Source: Streptomyces sp. DSM 15324 (lineage in GTDB: Bacteria; Actinomycetota; Actinomycetes; Streptomycetales; Streptomycetaceae). From it: a stretch of DNA of 64,000 bases. Location of the stretch: NCBI RefSeq assembly GCF_001514285.1, contig NZ_KQ949023.1:620001-684000 (forward strand), given 5' to 3'. How positions within the stretch are numbered: the first letter of the stretch is position 1; each line of letters begins with the position of its first letter. Made by a program: the position numbers and the translations under genes. This document shows, in pieces, positions 18,631-28,440 of this stretch. The notes below the pieces were generated by a model. The model was not told where the DNA came from and did not search any database. It saw only the letters and a program-made list of their open reading frames with translations.

Positions 18631-18777
18631 TCACCCGGGTGGCCACCGGGCCTGACCGGGCCCATGACAAAACCGCTCGGCGTTGTCAGCCCCCTGGCGT
18701 ACGCTTGAACTCGCCAGGCCGCCACTCGTGGCAGGCGCGTCACATCCGGGAGGACGTAGAGGCCTTCGGGCCGGCCT

Positions 18778-20916
18778 ATGACTCAGACACCCACAGCTCA
18801 CACGCCCGCGCAGGGCAAGGCGAGAGCACAGTTCACGGTTCCCGCCCAGCACCCCATGGTCACCGTGCTGGGGTCCGGCGACTCCCTCCTGCGCGTGATC
18901 GAGACGGCTTTCCCGGCGGCCGACATCCACGTCCGGGGCAATGAGATCAGCGCTACCGGCGACCCTCGGGACATCGCCCTCATCCAGCGCCTGTTCGACG
19001 AGATGATGCTGGTGCTCCGCACCGGGCAGCCGATGACGGAGGACGGAGTGGAACGCTCGATCGCCATGCTGCGGGCGAGTGAGAACGGGACGAGTGACGG
19101 CCAGGAGACCCCGGCCGAGGTACTGACTCAGAACATCCTGTCCTCGCGCGGCCGCACCATCCGGCCCAAGACCCTCAACCAGAAGCGGTACGTCGACGCG
19201 ATCGACAAGCACACGATCGTCTTCGGCATCGGCCCCGCCGGTACCGGCAAGACGTACCTGGCCATGGCGAAGGCGGTCCAGGCCCTGCAGTCCAAGCAGG
19301 TCAACCGGATCATCCTGACCCGCCCGGCGGTCGAGGCCGGCGAGCGCCTCGGCTTCCTGCCCGGCACGCTCTACGAGAAGATCGACCCCTACCTGCGCCC
19401 GCTGTACGACGCGCTGCACGACATGCTGGACCCGGACTCGATCCCGAAGCTGATGGCCTCGGGGACGATCGAGGTGGCGCCGCTGGCGTACATGCGTGGA
19501 AGGGCGCAACCGATCTTCACGAATGTCCTGACACCGGACGGCTGGCGCCCTATCGGCGACCTTCAGGTCGGGGACCTGGTCATCGGCTCGAACGGTGAGC
19601 CGACTCCGGTCCTCGGGGTGTACCCGCAGGGGGAGAAGGACGTCTACCGCGTCACAGCTCAGGACGGTTCCTGGACGCTGTGCTGCGGCGAGCACCTGTG
19701 GACGGTCAGGACGCGCGACGACAAGCGCCGTGACAAGCCGTGGCGGGTCCTGGAGACCCAGGAGATGATCGGCAATCTGCGGGCAGCCCACGCTCGCCGG
19801 TACGAGCTGCCGATGCTCACGGCACCGGTGTGCTTCCCGGAGCGCGAGGTTCCCATGGACCCGTACGCGCTGGGGCTGCTGCTGGGTGACGGATGCCTCA
19901 CCGGTTCCACCACCCCGTCCTTCGCGACCGAGGACGCGGAACTGGCAGGTGCGCTGGAGTCCGCGCTGCCCGGTGTCGCGGTGCGGCACAAGGGCGGGCC
20001 GGACTACGTGCTCCAGCGCGTGAAGTCCCCGGGCGACGTAGCGACTCTCGAGAACCCTGTCACACGTGTTCTGCGTGAGCTGGACCTGTTCCGGACCCGC
20101 TCACACACGAAGTTCGTGCCGGACGACTACCTGTACAACTCCGCCGAAGTACGACTGGCCCTCCTCCAAGGGCTGCTCGACTCGGACGGCGGTCCGGTCA
20201 CCCAGAAGGACCGTACGTCCCGCATCCAGTACACGACCACGTCGATTCTGCTGCGCGACGACGTCATCGCCCTGGTCCAGTCCCTGGGCGGCGTCGCCTA
20301 CACCCGCCGCAGACCTGCCGAAGGCCGCAAGCCGGGCTTCGCCAACGGTCGGGAAGTCGAATACCGCCGTGACGCCCACATCGTCGACATCCGCCTCCCC
20401 GAAGGCGTCGAGCCCTTCCGCCTCGCCCGCAAGCGCGACAAGTACCACGCGGCAGGAGGCGGCGGACGTCCGATGCGGTTCATCGACTCCATCGAGCCGG
20501 CAGGCAGGGAAGAGACCGTCTGCATCCAGGTGGCCGCCGAGGACTCCCTCTACGTCACCACGGACTACCTGCTGACCCACAACACGCTCAACGACGCCTT
20601 CATCATCCTGGACGAGGCCCAGAACACGAGCCCCGAGCAGATGAAGATGTTCCTCACCCGCCTCGGCTTCGACTCGAAGATCGTGATCACGGGTGACGTG
20701 ACCCAGGTGGACCTGCCCAACGGCACCAAGTCCGGTCTGCGCCAGGTCCAGGACATCCTGGAGGGCGTCGAGGACGTCCACTTCTCCCGGCTGTCGTCCC
20801 AGGACGTGGTACGGCACAAGCTGGTGGGCCGTATCGTCGACGCGTACGAGAAGTACGACAGCACCAACGGCACGGAGAACGGCACCCACAAGGGCGGCCG
20901 GACCACACGGAAGTAG
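18778..20916 (+). CDS. phoH: PhoH-like ATPase precursor containing an intein
   Basis: The 712-residue precursor encodes a 352-residue PhoH/PhoL-type P-loop ATPase interrupted by a 360-residue intein (residues 243-602). The N-extein has a small N-terminal domain ([20 protein letters not shown]), Walker A GPAGTGKT (152-159) and [16 protein letters not shown]. The C-extein resumes with [20 protein letters not shown] (Walker B Asp612-Glu613) and [20 protein letters not shown]. The intein lies just before Walker B, so unspliced protein cannot be active. PhoH is linked to RNA metabolism and is usually encoded next to ybeY, as here (12-bp gap). The ATG at 18778 matches other Streptomyces PhoH N-termini. 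Confidence 0.97.
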   Translation: MTQTPTAHTPAQGKARAQFTVPAQHPMVTVLGSGDSLLRVIETAFPAADIHVRGNEISATGDPRDIALIQRLFDEMMLVLRTGQPMTEDGVERSIAMLRASENGTSDGQETPAEVLTQNILSSRGRTIRPKTLNQKRYVDAIDKHTIVFGIGPAGTGKTYLAMAKAVQALQSKQVNRIILTRPAVEAGERLGFLPGTLYEKIDPYLRPLYDALHDMLDPDSIPKLMASGTIEVAPLAYMRGRAQPIFTNVLTPDGWRPIGDLQVGDLVIGSNGEPTPVLGVYPQGEKDVYRVTAQDGSWTLCCGEHLWTVRTRDDKRRDKPWRVLETQEMIGNLRAAHARRYELPMLTAPVCFPEREVPMDPYALGLLLGDGCLTGSTTPSFATEDAELAGALESALPGVAVRHKGGPDYVLQRVKSPGDVATLENPVTRVLRELDLFRTRSHTKFVPDDYLYNSAEVRLALLQGLLDSDGGPVTQKDRTSRIQYTTTSILLRDDVIALVQSLGGVAYTRRRPAEGRKPGFANGREVEYRRDAHIVDIRLPEGVEPFRLARKRDKYHAAGGGGRPMRFIDSIEPAGREETVCIQVAAEDSLYVTTDYLLTHNTLNDAFIILDEAQNTSPEQMKMFLTRLGFDSKIVITGDVTQVDLPNGTKSGLRQVQDILEGVEDVHFSRLSSQDVVRHKLVGRIVDAYEKYDSTNGTENGTHKGGRTTRK
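19504..20583 (+). mobile_element. Class 3 intein with LAGLIDADG homing endonuclease, inside PhoH
   Basis: The boundaries follow from the interrupted PhoH sequence: MRGR, then Ala243 to Asn602, then Thr603 (TLND). Residue 1 is Ala, so the usual Cys/Ser nucleophile is missing. The class 3 WCT triplet is present: Trp308 two residues after His306 in the block B motif GEHLW, Cys582 in block F (TVCIQV), and Thr600 in the terminal LLTHN. A two-motif LAGLIDADG endonuclease sits between ([12 protein letters not shown] at 363-374 and [11 protein letters not shown] at 462-472), with acidic residues Asp371 and Asp468/470 intact. The element therefore looks splicing-competent and possibly still able to home. 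Confidence 0.93.
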
Positions 20917-20928
20917 ACAAGCCAGCAC

Positions 20929-21426
20929 ATGTCGATCGACGTCAACAACGAATCCGGAACCGAGGTCGACGAGCAGGCGATCCTCGACATCGCCCGCTAC
21001 GCCCTCGCACGGATGCGCATCCACCCGCTCTCCGAACTCTCGGTGATCGTCGTGGACGCCGACGCCATGGAGCAGCTGCACATCCAGTGGATGGACCTGC
21101 CGGGGCCGACGGACGTCATGTCTTTCCCGATGGACGAACTGCGTCCGCCGTCGAAGGACGACGACGAGCCCCCGCAGGGCCTCCTCGGCGACATCGTGCT
21201 CTGCCCCGAGGTCGCCGCCAAGCAGGGCACCGAGGCGCCCACCCAGCACTCCATGGACGAGGAGCTCCAGCTGCTCACCGTCCACGGAGTGCTGCACCTG
21301 CTCGGCTACGACCACGAGGAACCCGACGAGAAGGCCGAGATGTTCGGCCTCCAGGCGGCCATCGTGGACGGCTGGCGCGCGGAGAAGGGCCTGACCGGCC
21401 CGTCCCCGGCTCCGACCGTCTCATGA
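20929..21426 (+). CDS. ybeY: Endoribonuclease YbeY / rRNA maturation factor
   Basis: This 165-residue UPF0054 metalloprotein is needed for 16S rRNA 3'-end maturation and 70S ribosome quality control in studied bacteria. The zinc-binding hallmark [16 protein letters not shown] (three His in H-x3-H-x5-H) is present, as is the substrate-groove motif [16 protein letters not shown]. It lies 12 bp after phoH and overlaps the CBS-protein gene by four bases (ATGA), so phoH-ybeY-CBS forms one operon. The N-terminus [19 protein letters not shown] is typical for Streptomyces, and length is normal. Confidence 0.97.
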   Translation: MSIDVNNESGTEVDEQAILDIARYALARMRIHPLSELSVIVVDADAMEQLHIQWMDLPGPTDVMSFPMDELRPPSKDDDEPPQGLLGDIVLCPEVAAKQGTEAPTQHSMDEELQLLTVHGVLHLLGYDHEEPDEKAEMFGLQAAIVDGWRAEKGLTGPSPAPTVS

Positions 21427-22730
21427 GCCCCACCCTGGTCTCCGGCGCGATCGCCCTGGTCGTCGTCGCCTGGCTCGCCGCCTGCGCGGAGGCGGGCCTC
21501 GCGCGCGTCTCCAGCTTCCGTGCCGCGGAGGCCGTACGGTCCGGGCGGCGCGGCAGCGCCAAGCTCGCCCAGATCACCGCCGACCCCACCCGCTACCTCA
21601 ACGTGGCGCTGCTCGTGCGCGTCGCCTGCGAGATGGCGGCCGCGGCGCTGGTGACGTACGCCTGTCTGCGGGAGATCGACGGCACCGCCCCCGCGCTGCT
21701 TGCCGCGATCGGCGTGATGGTCCTCGTCTCCTACGTCGCCGTCGGGGTGTCCCCGCGCACCATCGGCCGTCAGCACCCGCTGAACACGGCGACGGCGGCG
21801 GCGTACGTCCTGCTGCCCCTCGCCCGGATCATGGGCCCGATCCCGTCCCTGCTGATCCTCATCGGCAACGCGCTCACCCCCGGCAAGGGCTTCCGCCGCG
21901 GACCCTTCGCCTCCGAGGCGGAGCTGCGCGCCCTGGTGGACCTCGCCGAGCAGGAGTCCCTGATCGAGGACGAGGAGCGCCGGATGGTGCACTCCGTCTT
22001 CGAGCTCGGCGACACCCTCGTCCGCGAGGTCATGGTCCCGCGCACCGACCTCGTCGTCATCGAGCGGTACAAGACGATCCGCCAGGCCCTCACCCTCGCC
22101 CTGCGCTCCGGTTTCTCGCGGATACCCGTGAGCGGGGAGAGCGAGGACGACATCGTCGGGATCGTGTACCTGAAGGACCTGGTCCGCAAGACGCACATCA
22201 GCCGGGACGCCGAGTCCGACCTGGTCTCCACCGCGATGCGGCCCGCAGCCTTCGTGCCCGACACCAAGAACGCCGGCGACCTGCTGCGCGAGATGCAGCT
22301 CCAGCGCAACCACGTGGCCGTCGTCATCGACGAGTACGGCGGCACGGCCGGCATCGTCACCATCGAGGACATCCTGGAGGAGATCGTCGGCGAGATCACC
22401 GACGAGTACGACCGGGAACTCCCGCCCGTCGAGGACCTCGGCGACGACCGCCACCGGGTCACCGCCCGCCTCGACATCACCGACCTCGGTGAGCTGTACG
22501 GCCTGGAGGAGTACGACGACGAGGACGTGGAGACCGTCGGCGGACTGCTCGCCAAGGCGCTCGGCCGGGTCCCCATCGCCGGGGCGGCGGCCGTGGTCGA
22601 CCTCCCGGACGGCCGGGCCCTGCGGCTCACGGCGGAGGCGGCGGCCGGTCGCCGGAACAAGATCGTGACGGTGCTGGTGGAGCCCGTCGAGCGGCCTGCG
22701 GAGGGGACCGAGGAGGAGAAGCCGGAGTGA
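21423..22730 (+). CDS. Hemolysin C/CorC-type CNNM membrane protein with CBS pair
   Basis: This 435-residue membrane protein has an N-terminal CNNM/DUF21 domain with about four transmembrane helices ([40 protein letters not shown], and others). Two CBS domains follow ([20 protein letters not shown] and [20 protein letters not shown]), then a C-terminal CorC/HlyC domain ([20 protein letters not shown]). Related proteins act in Mg2+/Co2+ efflux; 'hemolysin' is a historical name. The motif [20 protein letters not shown] is the strongest family mark. It overlaps ybeY at its start and the MmcQ-like gene at its stop, both by four bases. Confidence 0.94.
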   Translation: MSPTLVSGAIALVVVAWLAACAEAGLARVSSFRAAEAVRSGRRGSAKLAQITADPTRYLNVALLVRVACEMAAAALVTYACLREIDGTAPALLAAIGVMVLVSYVAVGVSPRTIGRQHPLNTATAAAYVLLPLARIMGPIPSLLILIGNALTPGKGFRRGPFASEAELRALVDLAEQESLIEDEERRMVHSVFELGDTLVREVMVPRTDLVVIERYKTIRQALTLALRSGFSRIPVSGESEDDIVGIVYLKDLVRKTHISRDAESDLVSTAMRPAAFVPDTKNAGDLLREMQLQRNHVAVVIDEYGGTAGIVTIEDILEEIVGEITDEYDRELPPVEDLGDDRHRVTARLDITDLGELYGLEEYDDEDVETVGGLLAKALGRVPIAGAAAVVDLPDGRALRLTAEAAAGRRNKIVTVLVEPVERPAEGTEEEKPE

Positions 22731-23086
22731 CCCCGGAGCAGCTGCGCGCCCTGTGCCTGTCCTTCGAGGCGGCCGAGGAGGACTTCCCCTTCCGCCCCGA
22801 GATCTCCGTCTTCAAGGTCCTCGGCAAGATGTTCGCGCTGAGCTGGACCGAGCAGCGCCCCCTGAAGGTCAACCTCAAGTGCGACCCCGAGGACGCGGTC
22901 CGGTTGCGTACCGACCACCCCGGCCTGATCGCTCCCGGCTACCACATGAACAAACGCCACTGGAACACGGTGACCGTCGACGGCGACCTGCCCGAACGGC
23001 TCGTCCGCGAGCTGGTCGAGGACTCCTACGACCTGGTCGTGGCCGGCCTGCCCCGCGCGGAGCGCCTGCGCCTGGACCGCCCCTGA
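22727..23086 (+). CDS. MmcQ/YjbR family DNA-binding protein
   Basis: This 119-residue protein of the MmcQ/YjbR (DUF419) family adopts a CyaY-like fold. Recognisable parts are FEAAEEDFPFRPEISVFKVLGKMFAL near the N-terminus, LKVNLKCDPEDAVRLR, and the conserved YHMNKRHWNTVTVDGDLP. Family members are annotated as double-wing DNA-binding proteins, but a physiological role is not known. It starts with GTG at 22727, overlapping the end of the upstream CBS gene, so it is translated from the phoH-ybeY operon. Confidence 0.9.
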   Translation: MTPEQLRALCLSFEAAEEDFPFRPEISVFKVLGKMFALSWTEQRPLKVNLKCDPEDAVRLRTDHPGLIAPGYHMNKRHWNTVTVDGDLPERLVRELVEDSYDLVVAGLPRAERLRLDRP

Positions 23087-23151
23087 GGGGTGCGCGCGTA
23101 CGGGGGTACCCGTGGCGGGGCGCTGTACGGGCCGCTCCGTATGCTCGGACC

Positions 23152-23505
23152 ATGACCGACAGCAACGCGCTCGACCCCGAGGACCGCAAGATCGTCACCC
23201 TGGCCCGTTCGGCGCGGGCCCGAGGCGGTGTGCCCGAGGGGGCGGCCGTCCGGGACGACACCGGCCGTACCTATGTCGCAGGGACGGTGGAGCTGCCGTC
23301 GCTGAGGCTGAGCGCCCTGCGGACGGCGGTGGCGATGGCGGTGGCGTCGGGAGCGGCGTCACTGGAGGCGGCGGCGGTGGTGAGCGAGGCGGAGGGGCTC
23401 GCCGAGGAGGATCTGGCGGCCGTACGGGATCTGGGCGGGCCGGGGACACCGGTGCTGCTGGCCGCGCCGGACGGGTCGGTCCGCAGCACCGTGTCCGCCG
23501 GCTGA
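23152..23505 (+). CDS. Cytidine-deaminase-like small protein
   Basis: This 117-residue protein lies where Streptomyces genomes usually carry a gene annotated as cytidine deaminase, between the CBS protein and era. Its layout is reminiscent of that fold: LARSARARGGVPEGAAVRDD, then VAGTVELPSLRLSALRTAVAM, then a beta strand with PVLLAAPDGS. However, the catalytic His/Cys-Ala-Glu and the PCxxC zinc motif are absent, so it should not deaminate cytidine. The conserved role is unknown, possibly structural or ligand-binding. The ATG at 23152 is preceded by only a weak ribosome site. Confidence 0.65.
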   Translation: MTDSNALDPEDRKIVTLARSARARGGVPEGAAVRDDTGRTYVAGTVELPSLRLSALRTAVAMAVASGAASLEAAAVVSEAEGLAEEDLAAVRDLGGPGTPVLLAAPDGSVRSTVSAG

Positions 23506-23677
23506 CCCGCCTCTCAACTCGGCCTGAAATCGACCTTGTCGTCTCCCCGTCCCTCCCGGTCAATGGAGCCGTAACGTCCGACGGACCGTCAGATCCACCC
23601 CCCACCGGGCCCGGTGACCGCACCCACCGTCCCGCTCCGACGCCCGTCTCCCCACATCCGGGAAGGAGCCGGAACCC

Positions 23678-24145
23678 ATGAGCAAGCGAATCGGATCAGG
23701 TGCGGCACTGCTGGCCGGGGCCCTCGCGGTCACCGGGCTGGCTCTCGCGCCCTCGGCCGCCGCCGTCACCCCGGACACGGCGACCATCACCGCGAGCTGC
23801 GGCATCTTCGGCGGCGGGGCGGCCACGCTCACCGCCACGCAGTCCGGTACCTCGGCGACCCTCACCCTCACCTCCTCGATCACCACGCCCCTCTCGCTCG
23901 GGGCCAACAGCATCAACTCGACGCTCACGATGGCGAACTCGACCGGTCCCGCCCGCGTCTTCAGCGGATCGGTCAACCCGGCCATGGCGGCCGGCAGCAC
24001 GATCACCGTCGGCCCGCTGCCCGGCACCGTGGCCTCGGGCGACAGCCTCGACTTCAAGGGCGGATCGCTGAAGATGGTGATCTTCGGCATCACCGTCACC
24101 TGTACGACGAGCGCGGCGCAGGCGCCGGGTCCGTTCGTCTTCTGA
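23678..24145 (+). CDS. Small secreted protein of the WxL-type locus
   Basis: This 155-residue protein has a clear Sec signal peptide: MSKRIGSGAALLAGALAVTG, then a cleavage region around APSAAA. The mature part is Thr/Ser/Gly-rich and beta-strand-like, with a Cys pair (ITASCGIFGGG near the N-terminus, ITVTCTTSAAQ near the C-terminus) that could form a disulfide. A good GGAAGGAG ribosome site precedes the ATG. No family was recognised. Its position just before a WxL protein and a WxL-interacting-type protein suggests it belongs to the same cell-surface assembly. Confidence 0.75.
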   Translation: MSKRIGSGAALLAGALAVTGLALAPSAAAVTPDTATITASCGIFGGGAATLTATQSGTSATLTLTSSITTPLSLGANSINSTLTMANSTGPARVFSGSVNPAMAAGSTITVGPLPGTVASGDSLDFKGGSLKMVIFGITVTCTTSAAQAPGPFVF

Positions 24146-24321
24146 CCGGTAGCGGCCGGAAATCCCTTCTACGGGCCGTCGGTTTCCCAGCGGGACCAGG
24201 AAGCTGACGGCCCATCAGTTGACCTCTTCCCGGCCATTGACTTCTTTCGCGATCCGGCCGTCAATGCCCCCTGTCGGCGCAGAAGAGCCGCTGCGCCCGC
24301 ACCCTGGAGGAGGGGGCAAAC

Positions 24322-25653
24322 ATGGGTTCAGCCCGAAGTGCCCGAAGTTCCCGAAGACGGCGCTGGGCCTCGCTGCTCGGGGCGAGCGCGCTCGCGGTCA
24401 CCGCGGGCGGCGCACTCGCGTGCCCGGCCGGCGCCGCGACCAACGTGGACTTCCCGACGCACTGCATCCCGCCGGCGATCGCGGGCATCCCGCCGATCGA
24501 CGGCACCAGCACCGCGCAGATCACGGTCGACAACACCAGCCCCAAGGTCGGCGACACGGTCACCGTGACCTACACGGTGGTCAAGGCCGCCGCGAGCAAC
24601 CCCACCGTGATCGATCTGCCGGCCGACATCATGACGCCGACCGGAGTGGTCGCTCTCGGTGGGGCGCAGACCGGCACCGTCACCGTCGCGGGTCCGAAGA
24701 AGAACCCCCCGGTGCCCGGCAACGGTGCCTTCCCGTCGTTCTCGATGACCGGCACGTTCACGGTCACCTCGCCCGGCGCGATCACCCTCTCGCCCGGCGC
24801 CTACAACATCCACACCAGCTACATCCTGGAACTGGACACCGTCTGCACGGTGACCAACCCGCCCGCCCCGGTGTCGGAGACGGTCACCGCGGCGGACAAC
24901 CCGCCCGCCAACACCCGTAACCTCGCACTCGGTTCGGCCTCCGGCGGCCCTGGCGACCCCGTCTCCTTCACCGGCGGCGGCTTCACCAAGGGCGCGACGG
25001 TCACCGTCGCCGGGCGCTCCGGATCCGACGAGACCGCGGACAGGACCACCGTGACCGCGGACTCCTCGGGACGCATCTCCGGCTCGCTCGCCGTCCACGC
25101 CCTCACCACCACCGGGATCGTGGCGTACGAGGGCAGCGCCTGGAGCGCCGACCTGGGCACCTCGACCGCCGCGTACGTCGTCATCGACGACACGCCCGTC
25201 CCCGAGGGCAGCCAGAAACTGACGACGACCGTCAAGGCGGGTGACCTGTCCATGGAGCAGTCCGGGGACAGCGTCACGATGTCCGCGGTCGACTTCGGCT
25301 CCGGCGCCCCCTCGACCGGCGGTCTCAACGCGGTGACGGTCAAGGACTACCGCGGCGGTCCCGCGGGCTGGTCCCTGACCGGCAAGGTCACCGACTTCAG
25401 CGGACCCGGCGCCAAGATCGACGCCGGCAAGCTGAGCTGGACGCCCGTCTGCACCACCAAGGCGGGCAGCCCGAGCACCTGCCGGGCCGGCTCGGCAGGC
25501 GTCGTGGGCAGCGCGGGGGCGACCCTCGCCTCCACCCCGGACGGCACGCTCACCGGTGGTGAGTTCACCGCGAAGGCCGGGCTCTCCCTCGACGTACCGG
25601 CGTTCACCCCGCCGGGCTCGTACGCCGGTGTCCTGACGCTCACGCTCACCTGA
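24322..25653 (+). CDS. Secreted WxL-like surface protein
   Basis: This 443-residue protein has an Arg-rich signal sequence (SSRRRRWASLLGASALAVTA), then GALACPAGAA around cleavage. A beta-rich central region follows, with an Ig-like segment (LGSASGGPGDPVSFTGGGF). The C-terminal third (about residues 285-443) resembles the WxL domain: Trp350-Ser-Leu in PAGWSLTGKVTDF and a terminal YAGVLTLTLT strand. In Firmicutes WxL domains bind peptidoglycan non-covalently and pair with DUF916-type proteins; the next gene encodes such a partner. The RR pair might route it by Tat. The ATG follows GGAGGAGGG. Confidence 0.82.
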   Translation: MGSARSARSSRRRRWASLLGASALAVTAGGALACPAGAATNVDFPTHCIPPAIAGIPPIDGTSTAQITVDNTSPKVGDTVTVTYTVVKAAASNPTVIDLPADIMTPTGVVALGGAQTGTVTVAGPKKNPPVPGNGAFPSFSMTGTFTVTSPGAITLSPGAYNIHTSYILELDTVCTVTNPPAPVSETVTAADNPPANTRNLALGSASGGPGDPVSFTGGGFTKGATVTVAGRSGSDETADRTTVTADSSGRISGSLAVHALTTTGIVAYEGSAWSADLGTSTAAYVVIDDTPVPEGSQKLTTTVKAGDLSMEQSGDSVTMSAVDFGSGAPSTGGLNAVTVKDYRGGPAGWSLTGKVTDFSGPGAKIDAGKLSWTPVCTTKAGSPSTCRAGSAGVVGSAGATLASTPDGTLTGGEFTAKAGLSLDVPAFTPPGSYAGVLTLTLT

Positions 25654-25758
25654 ACCACCCGTCCGCACGGTGGCCGGGCGGCCGCCCCACAGGCCCGCAC
25701 CCGCCCGCCCACCGAGCCCGTCCCATCACTCGTGGAACACCTGTGGGGGTCCGCACCC

Positions 25759-27149
<1,391 letters not shown>

Positions 27150-27212
27150 TCAAACGGACGTGTGCGGAGAAGGCAAGCGCTGGCTTACAGGGAAACTGAT
27201 AGAGTGTGAGAC

Positions 27213-28379
27213 ATGGTGCAGCAGGTGAAGCGGGCATTCAAGTACCGCTTCTACCCCACGGACGAGCAGGCGGCTGAGCTGTCGCGCACGTTCGGTTGCG
27301 TCCGCCTTGTGTACAACAAGGCGCTTGAGGAGCGCACGCGGGCTTGGTACGGCGAGCAGCGCCGGATCTCCTACGTGCAGTCCTCCGCCGCGCTGACGGA
27401 CTGGAAGAAGACCGAAGAGCTCTCCTTCCTGACGGAGGTGTCCTCCGTCCCGCTCCAGCAGGCGCTGCGCCACCTGCAGACGGCGTTCGGGAACTTCTTC
27501 GCCAAGCGTGCGAAGTACCCGCGCTTCAAGTCGCGGAAGAAGGCCCGCGCATCGGCCGAGTACACCCGCAGTGCCTTCACCTGGCGTGACGGGCGTCTGA
27601 CGCTGGCGAAGATGGCGGAGCCGCTGGACATCCGCTGGTCGCGTCCTCTGCCCGAAGGTGCCCGGCCGACCACGGCGACCGTCTCGCAGGACGCCTCGGG
27701 CCGCTGGTTCGTCTCGCTGCTCGTCGAGGACACCGTCACCGCGGCCCCCGCCACCGGCGCGGCGGTCGGGCTGGACGCCGGGATCACGTCGCTCGTGACC
27801 CTGTCCACCGGTGAGAAGGTCGTCAACCCCAAGCACGAACGCCGTGACCGCGTCCGTCTGGCGAAGGCCCAGCGGGAGTTCTCCCGCAAGGTGAAGGGCT
27901 CGAACAACGGGGAGAAGGCCCGTGTGAAGGTCGCTCGCGTGCACACGCGGATCGCCGACCGGCGCCGGGACTTCCTTCACAAGCTGACCACTCGACTCGT
28001 CCGTGAGAACCAAACGGTCGTGATCGAGGACCTCACCGTCCGTAATCTGCTGAAGAACGGCAGGCTCGCGCGCGCCATCTCGGACGCCTCCTGGACGGAA
28101 CTCCGGTCGATGCTGGAGTACAAGTGCGCCTGGTATGGGCGTCAACTCGTCGTGATCGACCGCTGGTTCCCCAGCTCGAAGCTGTGCGGGGCCTGCGGCA
28201 CGGTTCGCGAGAAGCTGCCGTTGAACGTCCGAGAGTGGACGTGCGACGATTGCGGCGCTGTGCATGACCGCGACACGAACGCGGCCCGCAACACTCTGGC
28301 CGCCGGGCTGGCGGCAGCAGCCTGTGGAGACGGTGTAAGACCTCAACGGGAGTCCTCCCGGACGGGCCGTCGTCGGTGA
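27213..28379 (+). CDS. tnpB: RNA-guided endonuclease TnpB
   Basis: This 388-residue TnpB (OrfB) protein is an ancestor-type relative of Cas12 that cuts DNA guided by an RNA from the element's right end. Domains: an N-terminal wedge/helical region (KRAFKYRFYPTDEQAAEL, FGCVRLVYNKAL), RuvC-I with Asp188 (AVGLDAGITS), RuvC-II with Glu272 (TVVIEDLTVRNLL), a four-Cys zinc finger (LCGACG and CDDCG), and RuvC-III (HDRDTNAARN, 351-360). All catalytic blocks are intact and the length is full, so it is likely active. It runs antisense to amtB and glnK. Confidence 0.95.
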   Translation: MVQQVKRAFKYRFYPTDEQAAELSRTFGCVRLVYNKALEERTRAWYGEQRRISYVQSSAALTDWKKTEELSFLTEVSSVPLQQALRHLQTAFGNFFAKRAKYPRFKSRKKARASAEYTRSAFTWRDGRLTLAKMAEPLDIRWSRPLPEGARPTTATVSQDASGRWFVSLLVEDTVTAAPATGAAVGLDAGITSLVTLSTGEKVVNPKHERRDRVRLAKAQREFSRKVKGSNNGEKARVKVARVHTRIADRRRDFLHKLTTRLVRENQTVVIEDLTVRNLLKNGRLARAISDASWTELRSMLEYKCAWYGRQLVVIDRWFPSSKLCGACGTVREKLPLNVREWTCDDCGAVHDRDTNAARNTLAAGLAAAACGDGVRPQRESSRTGRRR

Positions 28380-28384
28380 AGCAG

Positions 28385-28440
28385 GAAACCCAGCGGGCAA
28401 CCGCTGGAATCCCCCGCCGCCAGGCGGGAGATGAAGTCAA
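28385..28440 (+). ncRNA. Predicted omega (reRNA) scaffold 3' part at element right end
   Basis: Two strong hairpins precede the right boundary: CAGCGG-GCAA-CCGCTG (28391-28406) and CCCGCC-GCCA-GGCGGG (28413-28428). This is where TnpB guide RNA scaffolds end. The guide would be the flanking DNA from 28441, beginning TCCTGCGGCTTGACC, which is the amtB 3' end. The 5' limit of the RNA, probably inside tnpB, cannot be set from sequence. Confidence 0.7.

Larger units (their letters stand above)
27189..28440 (+). mobile_element. IS200/IS605-type element carrying tnpB only
   Basis: The element is 1,252 bp. The left boundary follows TTAC (27185-27188), and the right end is TCAA (28437-28440), the same cleavage tetranucleotides as IS608. 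Removing it restores a clean amtB 3' end (codon GAG then TAA), which confirms both edges. There is no target duplication, as expected for single-strand transposition. It has no tnpA, so it needs a transposase in trans. Two hairpins lie at the right end. Confidence 0.9.
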
